DNA of 45,735 nt from an uncultured Verrucomicrobiota bacterium (GCA_902510815.1 CABXDI010000009.1:1-45735), one strand, 5' to 3'; positions 32,593-42,037 are shown, counted from the first letter of the stretch. Made by a program: numbers and translations. Notes: generated by a model from the sequence alone, not told the origin.

Positions 32593-33126
32593 ATGACGAA
32601 TGACAACCTAGCAACTGACTGGAAGAAGTGGTTTCATGACAATGGTACACGACTTCTATTATTTGCTAGAAGCAAAACTAACAACGAACAAGATGCTCAA
32701 GATGTCCTACAAGAAGCAATTTTGAGATTATGGAAATCATATTCAAATAAAACAGAAGGGTTTTCACCGCCTCAACTTCCATTAGCCTTTACAGCAATTA
32801 GAAATACAGCAATCGATCATGCGAGAAAATCAATTAGAAGACAAGCTAGAGAACAGCATTCTGATCAAGTCTTCAGGGAATCTGAACAACTATTAAATTG
32901 GTTTGAATCTTCATCTATAATTAAAAAAGAAAGGGCCGAAGAAATTACAAAGGCCCTAAAAAAACTACCAGAAAAATTTAGAGACGTTATATCACTTAAA
33001 ATTTGGGGCGAATTGACCTTCTTAGAGATTTCAAAGACTCTTAACATTCCTGCTAATACGGCCGCATCTAGATATCGATACGCACTTGATGCATTACGAA
33101 AAACTCTTAAACCAAATACTCTTTGA
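32593..33126 (+). CDS. ECF-family RNA polymerase sigma factor
   Basis: This 177-residue protein has sigma region 2 (ARSKTNNEQDAQDVLQEAIL, with RLWKSY after it, and AFTAIRNTAIDHARKSIRR) and sigma region 4 (LPEKFRDVISLKIWGELTF, LEISKTLNIPANTAASRYRY), with no region 3, as in ECF (group 4) factors. These redirect RNA polymerase to stress or envelope promoters. It is the first gene of a three-gene unit with a single-span membrane protein and a PDZ protein, so it is probably held at the membrane by its neighbour until an envelope signal arrives. Confidence 0.92.
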   Translation: MTNDNLATDWKKWFHDNGTRLLLFARSKTNNEQDAQDVLQEAILRLWKSYSNKTEGFSPPQLPLAFTAIRNTAIDHARKSIRRQAREQHSDQVFRESEQLLNWFESSSIIKKERAEEITKALKKLPEKFRDVISLKIWGELTFLEISKTLNIPANTAASRYRYALDALRKTLKPNTL

Positions 33127-33152
33127 TGAACGCTTAATAATATAGATAGTCT

Positions 33153-33641
33153 ATGGATAAAGAACTAAAAGAAATAGAGAACAGCCTTAATGAGCTAAAA
33201 CCCTCAAATCTAGAGCGCGAATTTTGTGAAAAAATTAATGGTATTTTTGATTTAAAAACGGAAATAAAAGATTCAAAAACCAAAAATAAAAAGATTATTC
33301 ATTTAGTATTTACCCAAAATTCCGTAACTGCCGCGGCTATTCTTATAGCCTTCATAGGCGTATTCTTTGCTTTCCTTAATGATTCAAATAGAAACAATTT
33401 AAAATCAATTTCCACTAAGAATGAAGGTGATAAAAATCTATTCGTCCCTATGAAGGCGAAAAACACCTTCGAAGGAGTTTCTGAAGATGAGATTTTTTTA
33501 TCTGAAGATAAAAGACCTTATCAACCAGTAAGGTATAAATTTTCAGATTCATTCATTTGGAAAAACAAAGCCGATGGATCTCTAATTGAAATGAACATTC
33601 CAAGCCAACGGCTTTTTTATGTGCCTATCAAAACTGACTAA
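33153..33641 (+). CDS. Single-span membrane protein, putative anti-sigma factor
   Basis: The 162-residue product has an acidic and amphipathic cytoplasmic part (LKEIENSLNELKPSNLEREF, up to about residue 48), one membrane helix (SVTAAAILIAFIGVFFAFL, about 54-72) and a polar periplasmic tail of about 90 residues. This is the layout of membrane anti-sigma factors encoded after ECF genes. The zinc-binding H-x3-C-x2-C motif of the ZAS class is absent, so if it is an anti-sigma it belongs to another class. It starts 26 bases after the sigma gene and precedes the PDZ gene by 19 bases. Confidence 0.6.
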   Translation: MDKELKEIENSLNELKPSNLEREFCEKINGIFDLKTEIKDSKTKNKKIIHLVFTQNSVTAAAILIAFIGVFFAFLNDSNRNNLKSISTKNEGDKNLFVPMKAKNTFEGVSEDEIFLSEDKRPYQPVRYKFSDSFIWKNKADGSLIEMNIPSQRLFYVPIKTD

Positions 33642-33660
33642 CTCACACCTAATAAATAAA

Positions 33661-34587
33661 ATGAACCATAATCAAACTGTTCGAAAATTTTATAACCACA
33701 TAAATTTAATAATTGTAAGCATTTATTGCGTCTCATCATCATTGGCTGATGAAACTAAGCAAGCTTGGTTAGGAGTTGTAACTGCCAAAGTTGAACCGAT
33801 TCTTGCTAATCAACTTGATCTTCCAGAAGGAACTGGAGCTGCCGTTAAACTGGTCATCCCAGACAGTCCAGCCTCTAAATCTGGAATCAAAAAACATGAC
33901 ATTATTTTCGAATTCAATGGCTCTCAAATCACTTCCCCTTCAGCCTTGAGTCAATTGATAAGCAAACAACAAAGTGGAGACATTGCAGAACTTGCAGTTA
34001 TACAAAAAGGAGCCAAGAAGACCTTTAAAGTTAATCTTACAGAGCGCCCTGATTATTTAGAAGAGACGGAAGAAAAAGGAAATAATTTATTCAAAGACCA
34101 ATTCGATTTTGGGGAGCTTGGGGGAATAAATTTTGATATTTTACCCTTTGGTAATGATCAAAACTTGGATCAACAAATTAAAGAAATGCAGGAGCAAATG
34201 CGAAAAAACCTCCAGGGAATGTTTGACTTACAAGGTTTTGACAATCTGCCTGGTATAGGTCAATTGTTCGGATCTAGCAGCCAAAAGATGATTTACCGTG
34301 ACGGTGAAGGGACGATAGAAATTCAGAAAAGTGATGGCAAAACAACCATAACGACTAAAGACCTTAATGGAAAAAAGATTTTCGAAGGCCCAGCCAATAC
34401 AACCGAACAAATCAACAAACTTCCCAATAGGGCTAAAACCCAATTAGAAAAACTTAACGAATCGGGACTAAGCTTTGAGGGATTTAATTTTGAAAGTCCT
34501 GGATTAAAAATTCCAAACCTAAAACCTGGTAAAAAAGTGGCTCCTATTCCGCCAGCAAAAAAAGATGGGAAGAAAATTCAGTTGTAA
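33661..34587 (+). CDS. Exported PDZ-domain protein
   Basis: I choose ATG 33661 (308 residues), because it lies after the previous stop and gives a good signal peptide ending near SSSLA. The earlier in-frame ATG at 33619 lies inside the upstream gene. A PDZ domain spans about 30-110, with WLGVVTAKVEPIL, AAVKLVIPDSPASKSGIKKH and DIIFEFNGSQITSPSALSQL, as in the C-terminal parts of DegP/DegS. No trypsin-like domain is present. The remaining part is Gln- and Lys-rich with a low-complexity end. By operon logic it may sense misfolded envelope proteins for the adjacent sigma/anti-sigma pair. Confidence 0.75.
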   Translation: MNHNQTVRKFYNHINLIIVSIYCVSSSLADETKQAWLGVVTAKVEPILANQLDLPEGTGAAVKLVIPDSPASKSGIKKHDIIFEFNGSQITSPSALSQLISKQQSGDIAELAVIQKGAKKTFKVNLTERPDYLEETEEKGNNLFKDQFDFGELGGINFDILPFGNDQNLDQQIKEMQEQMRKNLQGMFDLQGFDNLPGIGQLFGSSSQKMIYRDGEGTIEIQKSDGKTTITTKDLNGKKIFEGPANTTEQINKLPNRAKTQLEKLNESGLSFEGFNFESPGLKIPNLKPGKKVAPIPPAKKDGKKIQL

Positions 34588-34632
34588 TAAAAAGACACAC
34601 CCAAACAGTTTTTTACAAATCAAAATCGCTAA

Positions 34633-35406
34633 TCATTGCTTGTACAAATCCGTAATATCGGCTTGATATAACTCGATATAGAAGCTCGCTAGTTTTTTAG
34701 ACAACTCTTTAAGTAATCGCTCCCCCTTTTCGGGTGACGCCTTATCAGGATTACCAGAACCCGTGTCGTTTGTCGCTTTTAGCCATTCTCTTTGAGCCCA
34801 TGCCCAACCTTCATTAATCGCGGTTATCCGTGATTCATTAATTGAACCGTCTCCGGCCTGACCTAGGTCGGATACTAGACTAGGTGCAATATGCATCATT
34901 AGACTAGTTTCAACTTCATCAGCATGATCTCCTGGATCATCAAATATACTTTTAGGGTCAATAACTTTAAACCAGTCGACAGTTGATAAGAAAATATTCT
35001 TAAATTTCGACTGCAACTCCCTTAATTGCTGCTTAAAATTATTCCCACCATGTCCGTTCAGGACTACAAGTTTTTTGATGCCCTGTCCTTGTAGTGAATC
35101 AATAATATCATAAAGCACTGCCGTTTGAGTAGATGTATTCATATTAATACATAATTTTATATCTAATTGGCCTGTATTAACTCCAAAAGGAACACATGGA
35201 AGCACAGCTACTTTGGCCCCTCCTTCCCAAGCAATCCTAGCAGACTCATTTGCTATTGCTTCTAATTGAATATTATCTGTTGCATACGGTAAGTGAAAAT
35301 TATGAGCTTCTGTTGCCCCCCAAGGAAGAATAGCTAAATCATAATTCTCTGACTTAACATCAAGCCAATTCGATTCAGCTAAAATATATGGTTTATTATT
35401 AGACAT
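34633..35406 (-). CDS. Creatininase family metal-dependent amidohydrolase
   Basis: This 257-residue protein has the creatininase signatures LPWGATEAHNFHLPYATDN (metal-binding Glu, His and Asp), LVVLNGHGGN and FDDPGDHADEVETSLMMHIA, where His and Glu complete a two-metal site. Members hydrolyse cyclic or formyl amides: creatinine, mycofactocin precursor or formamidopyrimidines. Nothing nearby points to a substrate. It is transcribed alone, convergent with the PDZ gene and 92 bases downstream of clpB, separated by AT-rich sequence with only weak inverted repeats. Confidence 0.85.
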   Translation of the reverse strand: MSNNKPYILAESNWLDVKSENYDLAILPWGATEAHNFHLPYATDNIQLEAIANESARIAWEGGAKVAVLPCVPFGVNTGQLDIKLCINMNTSTQTAVLYDIIDSLQGQGIKKLVVLNGHGGNNFKQQLRELQSKFKNIFLSTVDWFKVIDPKSIFDDPGDHADEVETSLMMHIAPSLVSDLGQAGDGSINESRITAINEGWAWAQREWLKATNDTGSGNPDKASPEKGERLLKELSKKLASFYIELYQADITDLYKQ

Positions 35407-35498
35407 TATATAACTAACTATAGTTTATAAGACTGACTCCTAATCAGTGTAAATAATAATCAGGTTTAGAGCGCGTTTTAAATCACTCTAAGTCCATT

Positions 35499-38078
35499 TC
35501 ACTTCTTATTGAATTCTAATTCTCCACTTCCTCCAGAAACCATGATAGCATCCCCACTTTTAAAATCTTCATTAATCATGGAGCGACTTAAAGGGTCTAA
35601 TATATTTTTTTGAATTGTCCTCTTAAGTGGCCTAGCTCCATATATTGGGTTATAACCCTCAGATGAAATTTGCTTAATAGCCTCATCACTAAACTCAATA
35701 GTTAATGATTTCTCTAACAACTTTCGTTTTAGATCTTCAATCTGAAGCACTACAATTTCAGAGATATCCGTTTCAGTAAGCCGGTCGAATATGATTTTCT
35801 CGTCTATGCGATTCAAAAATTCAGGGCGAAAGTATCCATTTAAAACTTCGTTAACTTGTAGTTCTCTCTTACCAGAATCCATTTCATTTAAAATTTCAAC
35901 ACTTCCAAGGTTACTAGTCATAATTAGAAGCGTATTTCTAAAATCAACAGTCCTCCCTTGCCCATCAGTAATTCTACCATCATCAAGCACCTGTAAAAGC
36001 ACATTAAAAATGTCGGGATGTGCTTTTTCTACCTCGTCCAAAAGAATCACTGAGTATGGTTTCCTTCTAATAACTTCACTAAGTTGACCACCTGCCTCAT
36101 AACCGACATATCCGGGCGGCGCTCCTATCAATCGAGCAACACTATGCTTTTCCATATACTCACTCATATCAATCCTAGTTAACGCCGTTTCATCATCAAA
36201 GAGAAATTCTGCTAACGCCTTACTAAGCTCAGTTTTACCCACACCTGTTGGTCCAAGAAATAAAAATGATCCTAAAGGACGGTTTTCATCCCCAAGACCT
36301 GCTCGACCCCTCCTAATTGCATTAGACACTGATTTAATGGCGCATTTCTGGCCAATAACTCTTTCAGCTAGCCTCTCTTCCATTTTTAAAAGTTTCTCTT
36401 TCTCTTCCTCTTGGAGGCGGCTAACAGGAATACCTGTCCAAGCCGCAACAACGGATGCAATATCATCAATGGTGACCTCTTCCTTTAAGAGCTTCCTACC
36501 TTCCCCCTGTATTATAAATAGCTCTTTAGATAGGTCTTTAATTTGAACTTCTAAATGAGGCAAAATTCCATACTGAATTTCACTAGCCTTAGAAAGGTCA
36601 CCTAACCGTTGAGCTTCATCGAGATCATTTTTTAATTCCTCCATTCTAATCTGCAGATCCCTAGATTCGTTAATAACCTTTTTTTCGTTCTGCCACTGAG
36701 CTCTTAGAGTTGACACTCTTTCGTTTAAGTTAGCCATCTCATCGTCAATATCCTTAGCCCTACCCTTACTTAATTTGTCAGTTTCTTTTGAAAGCGCCTG
36801 TCTCTCCATTTCTAATTGATTAATAGATCTTTCTAACTGGTCAATTTCAGTTGGAACTGAATCCAATTCTATTTTCAACCTTGAGGCTGCTTCGTCTATT
36901 AAATCAACAGCCTTATCAGGTAAAAACCTATGTGAAATATATCGATCTGAAAGCATAGCTGCCTCAACGATTGCAGAGTCTTTAATTTTTACTCCATGAT
37001 GCACTTCATATCTTTCCCTTAAGCCCCTCAAGATGGCAATTGTGTCCTCAACACTTGGCTCTAAAACTGTAACAGGTTGAAATCTTCTTTCTAAAGCAGA
37101 GTCCTTTTCTATATTTTCTCTATACTCATCAAGAGTCGTCGCTCCTATTGTTCTTAACTCTCCTCTCGCAAGCTGAGGCTTTAATAGATTTGATGCATCT
37201 ACAGCTCCTTCTGAAGCGCCAGCTCCCACAATGGTATGTAACTCATCAATAAATAAAATTACTTCACCATCGGATTCAGTAACCTCTTTAAGAAATGCTT
37301 TTAATCGTTCCTCAAATTCTCCACGGTATTTGGCCCCAGCAAGCATGCCTCCAAGGTCCATTGAAATGAGCCTTTTATTTTTTAGTGACTCAGGAACATC
37401 ACCTGAAACAATTCTTCGAGCAAGCCCTTCGACAATAGCAGTCTTTCCTGTTCCAGGTTCACCAATTAGAACAGGATTATTTTTAGTTCTTCTAGAAAGA
37501 ACTTGCATAATCCTCCTAATTTCATCATTACGTCCAATAACCGGATCAATTTTCCCTTTTCTTGCAAGACTCGTCAGATCTTGACCGTACTTCTCAAGCG
37601 ACTGCAAAGTCGCCTCAGGATCTGGATTATCCACTTTGTTGGATCCTCGAATTTCATTGAGGGTTCTTAACAATTTATTTTTATCTAAATTCAATTCATT
37701 ATATAAATCTTGAACTGGAGTTTTAATTTGAGAAAATGCAATCAACACATGTTCAACACTGAGATAATTATCTCCCATTGTAAGTTTTACTTGATCTGCA
37801 TAGTTTAAAACTGAAACTAGGTCAGAACTCATTACTGGATCTTGATGCGTTCCTTTAACTCTTGGCCCAAGAGATAAAGAATTATTAATAAGTAACTTAA
37901 TTTTATCTAAACTAACGCCTAATTTATGAAAAATAGGTTCAGCAATTCCCCCAACCTGAAGTGTTATACATTTGAATAAGTGCATTGTTGATACTTCAGG
38001 CGAGCCATTGGACAAAGCCTCTTTCTGAGAACAACTCAACGCTTCTCTCAATTTTTCTGTTATCTTATCAATTTCCAT
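35499..38078 (-). CDS. clpB: Disaggregase chaperone ClpB
   Basis: With the start at ATG 38078 ([14 protein letters not shown]) the product has 859 residues, the normal ClpB length. Twelve extra codons from an earlier ATG at 38114 have no family support. The order is standard: N-domain repeats, AAA1 with GEPGTGKT and [15 protein letters not shown], a long coiled-coil M-domain (about 405-525, [20 protein letters not shown] inside it) that identifies ClpB rather than ClpA/C, then AAA2 with [23 protein letters not shown] and the sensor region [14 protein letters not shown]. It works with DnaK to resolve protein aggregates. It has its own leader with a 14-base dyad (38106-38119). Confidence 0.97.
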   Translation of the reverse strand: MEIDKITEKLREALSCSQKEALSNGSPEVSTMHLFKCITLQVGGIAEPIFHKLGVSLDKIKLLINNSLSLGPRVKGTHQDPVMSSDLVSVLNYADQVKLTMGDNYLSVEHVLIAFSQIKTPVQDLYNELNLDKNKLLRTLNEIRGSNKVDNPDPEATLQSLEKYGQDLTSLARKGKIDPVIGRNDEIRRIMQVLSRRTKNNPVLIGEPGTGKTAIVEGLARRIVSGDVPESLKNKRLISMDLGGMLAGAKYRGEFEERLKAFLKEVTESDGEVILFIDELHTIVGAGASEGAVDASNLLKPQLARGELRTIGATTLDEYRENIEKDSALERRFQPVTVLEPSVEDTIAILRGLRERYEVHHGVKIKDSAIVEAAMLSDRYISHRFLPDKAVDLIDEAASRLKIELDSVPTEIDQLERSINQLEMERQALSKETDKLSKGRAKDIDDEMANLNERVSTLRAQWQNEKKVINESRDLQIRMEELKNDLDEAQRLGDLSKASEIQYGILPHLEVQIKDLSKELFIIQGEGRKLLKEEVTIDDIASVVAAWTGIPVSRLQEEEKEKLLKMEERLAERVIGQKCAIKSVSNAIRRGRAGLGDENRPLGSFLFLGPTGVGKTELSKALAEFLFDDETALTRIDMSEYMEKHSVARLIGAPPGYVGYEAGGQLSEVIRRKPYSVILLDEVEKAHPDIFNVLLQVLDDGRITDGQGRTVDFRNTLLIMTSNLGSVEILNEMDSGKRELQVNEVLNGYFRPEFLNRIDEKIIFDRLTETDISEIVVLQIEDLKRKLLEKSLTIEFSDEAIKQISSEGYNPIYGARPLKRTIQKNILDPLSRSMINEDFKSGDAIMVSGGSGELEFNKK

Positions 38079-38105
38079 CCTAAACAAACATAGCACATAA
38101 GTGTT

Positions 38106-38119
38106 CACTATCAATAGTG
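38106..38119 (-). promoter_or_regulatory. Dyad in the clpB leader
   Basis: CACTAT-CA-ATAGTG is a perfect 14-base dyad, 28 bases upstream of the clpB start codon, in the 129-base gap to nagB. It does not match CIRCE (TTAGCACTC-N9-GAGTGCTAA) and could be an operator at the transcription start or a leader hairpin. A heat-shock role is an inference from the gene. Confidence 0.35.
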
Positions 38120-38207
38120 CGTTTTTTTATTAGATAACTAGCTTGTTGTCAGGGTGTTATATGAATAACTAAAAAGATAAAAGACCTTTGTAGCGTTTAT
38201 GCGAATT

Positions 38208-38984
38208 CTAAAAAGATTCAGGCTTATTAGCAAAGACGTCACGATAGTAGTCTATTCGACTTAACTTTGAAGCTGCTTTTTCATCCAAAATAACAGTTAC
38301 ATTTTGATGCATCTGCAATACGCTTGCAGGAATCATTGCGGTTATTGGACCTTCAATTGATTTAGCAACAATATCTGCTTTACCTTCCCCAAAAGCAAAC
38401 AATAGCACTGATCTAGCATCAAGAATTGTTCCTACTCCCATAGTAATACAATGCCTTGGTACTTGTTCTTCATCATCGAAAAATCTTGCATTGTCCTTAA
38501 TAGTCTCGCGAGCAAGGGTCTTGATTCTTGTCCTAGAGCCCAATGATGAACCTGGCTCATTAAAACCTATGTGGCCATCTGAACCAATTCCTAAAATTTG
38601 TAAATCAATACCTCCACTCTGTTTTATTAAATTTTCATACTTATAACATTCATCGGGTATATCATCAGCCATACCGTTAGGAACATGGGTAAATCCTTGA
38701 TCAATATCGACTAAATTAAAAAAGTTTTCATCCATAAAATATCTATAAGAACATTGATGATCGGATGGAAGACCGATGTACTCATCCAAATTATAGCTTG
38801 TAACATTAGAAAAACTTATCCCATCTTCATTATGCAATCTCACAAGCTCGGCATAGACAGGTATGGGTGTACTTCCAGTAGCCAAGCCAAGAACCGCGTT
38901 AGATTTTGATATTACCAAATCTGAGATATATCTAGCTCCAAGCTTTGCGCAGTCCTCTATTGATGGCAAAATAATAACTTCCAT
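38208..38984 (-). CDS. nagB: Glucosamine-6-phosphate deaminase NagB
   Basis: ATG 38984 gives a 258-residue protein (E. coli NagB is 266) starting MEVIILPSIEDCAKLGARYI. Family motifs are VLGLATGSTPIPVYAELVRL, VTSYNLDEYIGLP, YRYFMDENFF, LQILGIGSDGHIGFNEPGSS and LLFAFGEGKADIVAKSIEGP. The enzyme converts glucosamine-6-phosphate to fructose-6-phosphate and ammonia. An earlier in-frame ATG at 39032 would overlap the upstream PIG-L gene and is not favoured. The PIG-L deacetylase stop lies 10 bases upstream, so the two enzymes are probably made together for amino-sugar use. Confidence 0.95.
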   Translation of the reverse strand: MEVIILPSIEDCAKLGARYISDLVISKSNAVLGLATGSTPIPVYAELVRLHNEDGISFSNVTSYNLDEYIGLPSDHQCSYRYFMDENFFNLVDIDQGFTHVPNGMADDIPDECYKYENLIKQSGGIDLQILGIGSDGHIGFNEPGSSLGSRTRIKTLARETIKDNARFFDDEEQVPRHCITMGVGTILDARSVLLFAFGEGKADIVAKSIEGPITAMIPASVLQMHQNVTVILDEKAASKLSRIDYYRDVFANKPESF

Positions 38985-38994
38985 ATTACTTAAA

Positions 38995-39861
38995 TTAATT
39001 GAAAAAATGATCAATATTAGCTTTGACCTCAATTTTAAATTTATCCAAATAGTCCATCACGTAATCACAAAAGTTGATGGATTGATCATAAATAACAGGA
39101 GTCAAATCCATTGCAAAAGTTAGCTGCTCTGCCTTATCATTACCCTCTGCATGAAAGAAAGTTGCATTAGCATACCTTCTTCCTACTGCAGCTCGGTCAT
39201 AACGTTTGCCGCCTGTTATCTGACTATCAAAAATACTTACTAAAGCATTAGCAAGGTTCTCTCTATAACTAACATCAAGTAAGACCTTATCTTCATCTGG
39301 CATCCAGTCTAAATCTCTCCAAACTTCACAACCAAGGACTTGTTTTGGTTTTTTCTCTTCTGGCAATTCCCGCATTACTTGAATCGCTGCAGATAAAACC
39401 GCTATATGAGTGTCATGCTTATCTGCCGGATTATGTGTATAGACTATATTGGGACAACTCTGATCAAAGATCTTAGATAAATCACCTTTTAAGTTCTCCT
39501 GCCCAGTATTACCCATAATTTCAGAACTGTTATATCCAAGTTGTATCATGGCCCCATATTTACCCACCATTGCAGCCTGCCTTTGTTCAACCTTTCTGAT
39601 CTCGATCATTTCATCATCAGAACATTCTGAGTAAGGCCCCACCCTAGAGCTACCTCTACCATCGGTTACCGTAACCCCACCAAACCATTTATCCTTTTTC
39701 CTATAACCATAACAGTCCACGATTCCGTGATAAGCCATAATTTCGATATCATCAGAATGTGCCCCTATCGCAAGGTGACTAGTCCTTGCAAGAGCATCTT
39801 CTATAATAACATCATCAGGAATAAAAATATCTGAAGAGGTATGATTATGTAATTCGATCAA
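38995..39861 (-). CDS. PIG-L family N-acetylglucosamine-type deacetylase
   Basis: This 288-residue protein has the LmbE/PIG-L zinc signature in the form HLAIGAHSDDIEIMAYHG (usual A-H-P-D-D-x-E, with Ser in place of Pro), plus the second site VYTHNPADKHDTHIAV (H-x-x-D-x-H-x-x-H-like). Such enzymes remove acetyl groups from N-acetyl-amino sugars. Paired with nagB, and with no nagA in sight, it may deacetylate N-acetylglucosamine-6-phosphate (inference). A related bacillithiol- or mycothiol-type deacetylase is the alternative. The downstream nagB is 10 bases away. Confidence 0.85.
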   Translation of the reverse strand: MIELHNHTSSDIFIPDDVIIEDALARTSHLAIGAHSDDIEIMAYHGIVDCYGYRKKDKWFGGVTVTDGRGSSRVGPYSECSDDEMIEIRKVEQRQAAMVGKYGAMIQLGYNSSEIMGNTGQENLKGDLSKIFDQSCPNIVYTHNPADKHDTHIAVLSAAIQVMRELPEEKKPKQVLGCEVWRDLDWMPDEDKVLLDVSYRENLANALVSIFDSQITGGKRYDRAAVGRRYANATFFHAEGNDKAEQLTFAMDLTPVIYDQSINFCDYVMDYLDKFKIEVKANIDHFFN

Positions 39862-39952
39862 ATTCTAGCGGTATGGGGTTATACAAACGCAAAAAATATC
39901 TCAATAGAGTATTCTTAGCGAGAAAAAGTTATAATAAAATAATAACATCATA

Positions 39953-41389
39953 TCATTTTATTTTATTCATCGCCCTTGTCTGCATCACCCAGTCAATAAA
40001 CTCTGACCTTTTCCCGTTTTTATCCTTACCCAAAGCATTATTTGCCAATTCCAGCACCAAATCATAAGTTGCTTTAGTCGAATGATTCTTATTCTCTAAG
40101 ATCAAACCGTAACCCGCAACTGAGGCTGCAAAACGAGTATCATCACTAGATTCTTCGAATGATTTAATGTTACTATCTGATACGCTAGAAAGCATGCTTC
40201 TTAGTTCCCCACTAATCGGGTCACCATAGTTAATTCGAATAGAGGCAACTTCTGATTTTTTGTTGCTTAGCTTTAACTCTTTATTTGCCTCAGGAATAAT
40301 TTCATACATGACAGTAACAGATTGCCCTTCTAACAAAATATTCTGATCAAGTTCTTCGAAGTGTTTCGAAGAGGCCTCAGATTCACCGATGGGTCTATAC
40401 CCTGAAATTCTAGCAGGATTAAATTCAACTGCCATTTTAACGTTACTTACTCGTAACATCTCTTCTGATTGAGATTTACCTCGATCCAAAACTCTAACTC
40501 CTATGCAAAGCAATAATCTTTCTGGATCCCATGGACAGGAAGTAAATTCAGTAGACACTGAAAAAACATCACCTGTTTTAGGTTCATTATAATTGTAATC
40601 AAACGCATTAATTAGCTCGCAAACATTTATACCCTCACTAGTGGGCATCTTACCTGCTAAAATTAAACGCCTAAGCTCCTCATAGGATTGGGTCCCAATA
40701 TTAGGAGAGAAAAAGGATAATCGATTGTCAAAAGTCGAGGGGTCTTTAAATTTATTCCTTTGAAGAAAGGCTAACTTATCTGATTCAACCGAGTTAATCA
40801 ACGGCTTCCCATACCGAAATGGATGATCTGCGGCAACCGAATTAGCTGCAATTTGACGCCTAATCCACATTTCCTTTTTCTTAGGGCTCTGGGATTTTTC
40901 ATCTATTATTTCAACTGAAAGTAAAGCTTCATTGACTGATAATTTATGAGAAACCTCATGTTGTATAACATTCTGCCTATTAAGCAATACCATGGTTAAA
41001 ACAATAACAGCTGCAGCGGCAACTAAGCTCGTGAAAACAGCCTTCTTATTAATCCCATTATTGACAATCTCTGCCACATTACTAGTGTTTTTATATTTTG
41101 AGTATTCTTTATCAAACAACATTAAATTATCCGGCAAGACATCCCCTGATTTTGTAACAGCGAGCAATCCAGTTTCTTTAAATATTTTATTTTTCTGCTC
41201 TTCTGTTAAACCGTAATTAGGTTCAAGATCAAATGCTTCACTTAATAAGCATGCCTCATCTCTGATTACATCAATGTGAGCAGAGTAACCACTAACATTA
41301 TTTATATCTACCAAAATTGATGCCTCTTCACTTTCATCTATTTCATTTAATGCATAGGCAGTCAACCGGGGATCATCTTGATTAATCAT
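39953..41389 (-). CDS. Anti-sigma / YfbK-like hybrid protein lacking its VWA domain
   Basis: The 478-residue protein begins with a cytoplasmic DPRLTAYALNEIDESEEASI region typical of anti-sigma-like proteins in this phylum, then has one membrane helix (about 117-136, FTSLVAAAAVIVLTMVLLN). The periplasmic part matches the two flanks of the YfbK family: STFDNRLSFF, then SYEELRRLILAGKMP and INVCELINAFDYNYNEP (218-270), and NVKMAVEFNPARISGYRPIG, ILLEGQSVTVMYEIIP (316-366) with a DUF3520-like C-terminus. Normally a roughly 200-residue von Willebrand A domain lies between these flanks; here they meet around residues 298-316. The ECF sigma gene is 13 bases upstream, so this is probably its regulator. 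Confidence 0.7.
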   Translation of the reverse strand: MINQDDPRLTAYALNEIDESEEASILVDINNVSGYSAHIDVIRDEACLLSEAFDLEPNYGLTEEQKNKIFKETGLLAVTKSGDVLPDNLMLFDKEYSKYKNTSNVAEIVNNGINKKAVFTSLVAAAAVIVLTMVLLNRQNVIQHEVSHKLSVNEALLSVEIIDEKSQSPKKKEMWIRRQIAANSVAADHPFRYGKPLINSVESDKLAFLQRNKFKDPSTFDNRLSFFSPNIGTQSYEELRRLILAGKMPTSEGINVCELINAFDYNYNEPKTGDVFSVSTEFTSCPWDPERLLLCIGVRVLDRGKSQSEEMLRVSNVKMAVEFNPARISGYRPIGESEASSKHFEELDQNILLEGQSVTVMYEIIPEANKELKLSNKKSEVASIRINYGDPISGELRSMLSSVSDSNIKSFEESSDDTRFAASVAGYGLILENKNHSTKATYDLVLELANNALGKDKNGKRSEFIDWVMQTRAMNKIK

Positions 41390-41402
41390 AATAGTAAATC
41401 AT

Positions 41403-41981
41403 CTAATCGTTAAACTTATCATTCATCGCTTCTCTTAAATTTTTTAGAGCACTGTGTACAATAAAACCCACATTGCTTATGGAAATATCTAGAGCCTCTG
41501 CGATCTCCTTATATGTGAGATCAGCTTGAAACTTCAACCTCATGACTTCTTTCTGTCTAGCTGGCAATTCCTCAATTAATGAGTATAGAATTTTAATATT
41601 TTTATTTATTGCATCTCTGCCCTCAAAAAATTTTATTATCTCTACTGGATCCTTATCCTTGGAAGGGATCTCAGAAACTTGATCCTCTTCAAGGTTTGAA
41701 ATTCTATTATTCTTTTTCAAAACATCATAACACCGATTCCTGCAAACAGTAAAAAGCCAAGCCTTAACTTTAAGCCCTACTCGATTGGGGTCTTGTTTAT
41801 AGAGTTTTAAAAATGTTTCTTGGACTACATCCCTAGCCTCTTCCAGATCACCGAGTATACTTACAGCGTATTTAGTCAAAGGAATCTCAAAATCAGACAT
41901 AGCTGCTCTTAATAAAACAGCTGATGGATCTATGTTCCTAGGGCTAGAAGACATTGAATTATTATTTTTTATCTCCTTCAA
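41403..41981 (-). CDS. ECF-family RNA polymerase sigma factor
   Basis: This 192-residue sigma factor has region 2 (ILGDLEEARDVVQETFLKLY, then VKAWLFTVCRNRCYDVLKKN) and region 4 (IEELPARQKEVMRLKFQADL, TYKEIAEALDISISNVGFIV, HSALKNLREAM). It differs from the other ECF factor in this window and is paired with a membrane-bound anti-sigma/YfbK-like protein 13 bases downstream. Its promoter region is shared with the divergent MocA-type oxidoreductase gene, where a strong 17-base palindrome lies. Confidence 0.93.
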   Translation of the reverse strand: MKEIKNNNSMSSSPRNIDPSAVLLRAAMSDFEIPLTKYAVSILGDLEEARDVVQETFLKLYKQDPNRVGLKVKAWLFTVCRNRCYDVLKKNNRISNLEEDQVSEIPSKDKDPVEIIKFFEGRDAINKNIKILYSLIEELPARQKEVMRLKFQADLTYKEIAEALDISISNVGFIVHSALKNLREAMNDKFND

Positions 41982-42037
41982 AACGATAAATATCGAAATT
42001 TATTAGGTTAATTTATTAAAAATCTAATATAACTCTA

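Noticed and set aside
35465-35491. Weak inverted repeat (TTAGAG and CTCTAA with a 14-base loop) just after clpB as a terminator.
   Set aside because: The stem is only six pairs with a long loop and no U-tract, too weak to annotate.
38079-38207. CIRCE operator for clpB.
   Set aside because: No TTAGCACTC/GAGTGCTAA arms or 9-base spacer were found. Only the shorter unrelated dyad is present.
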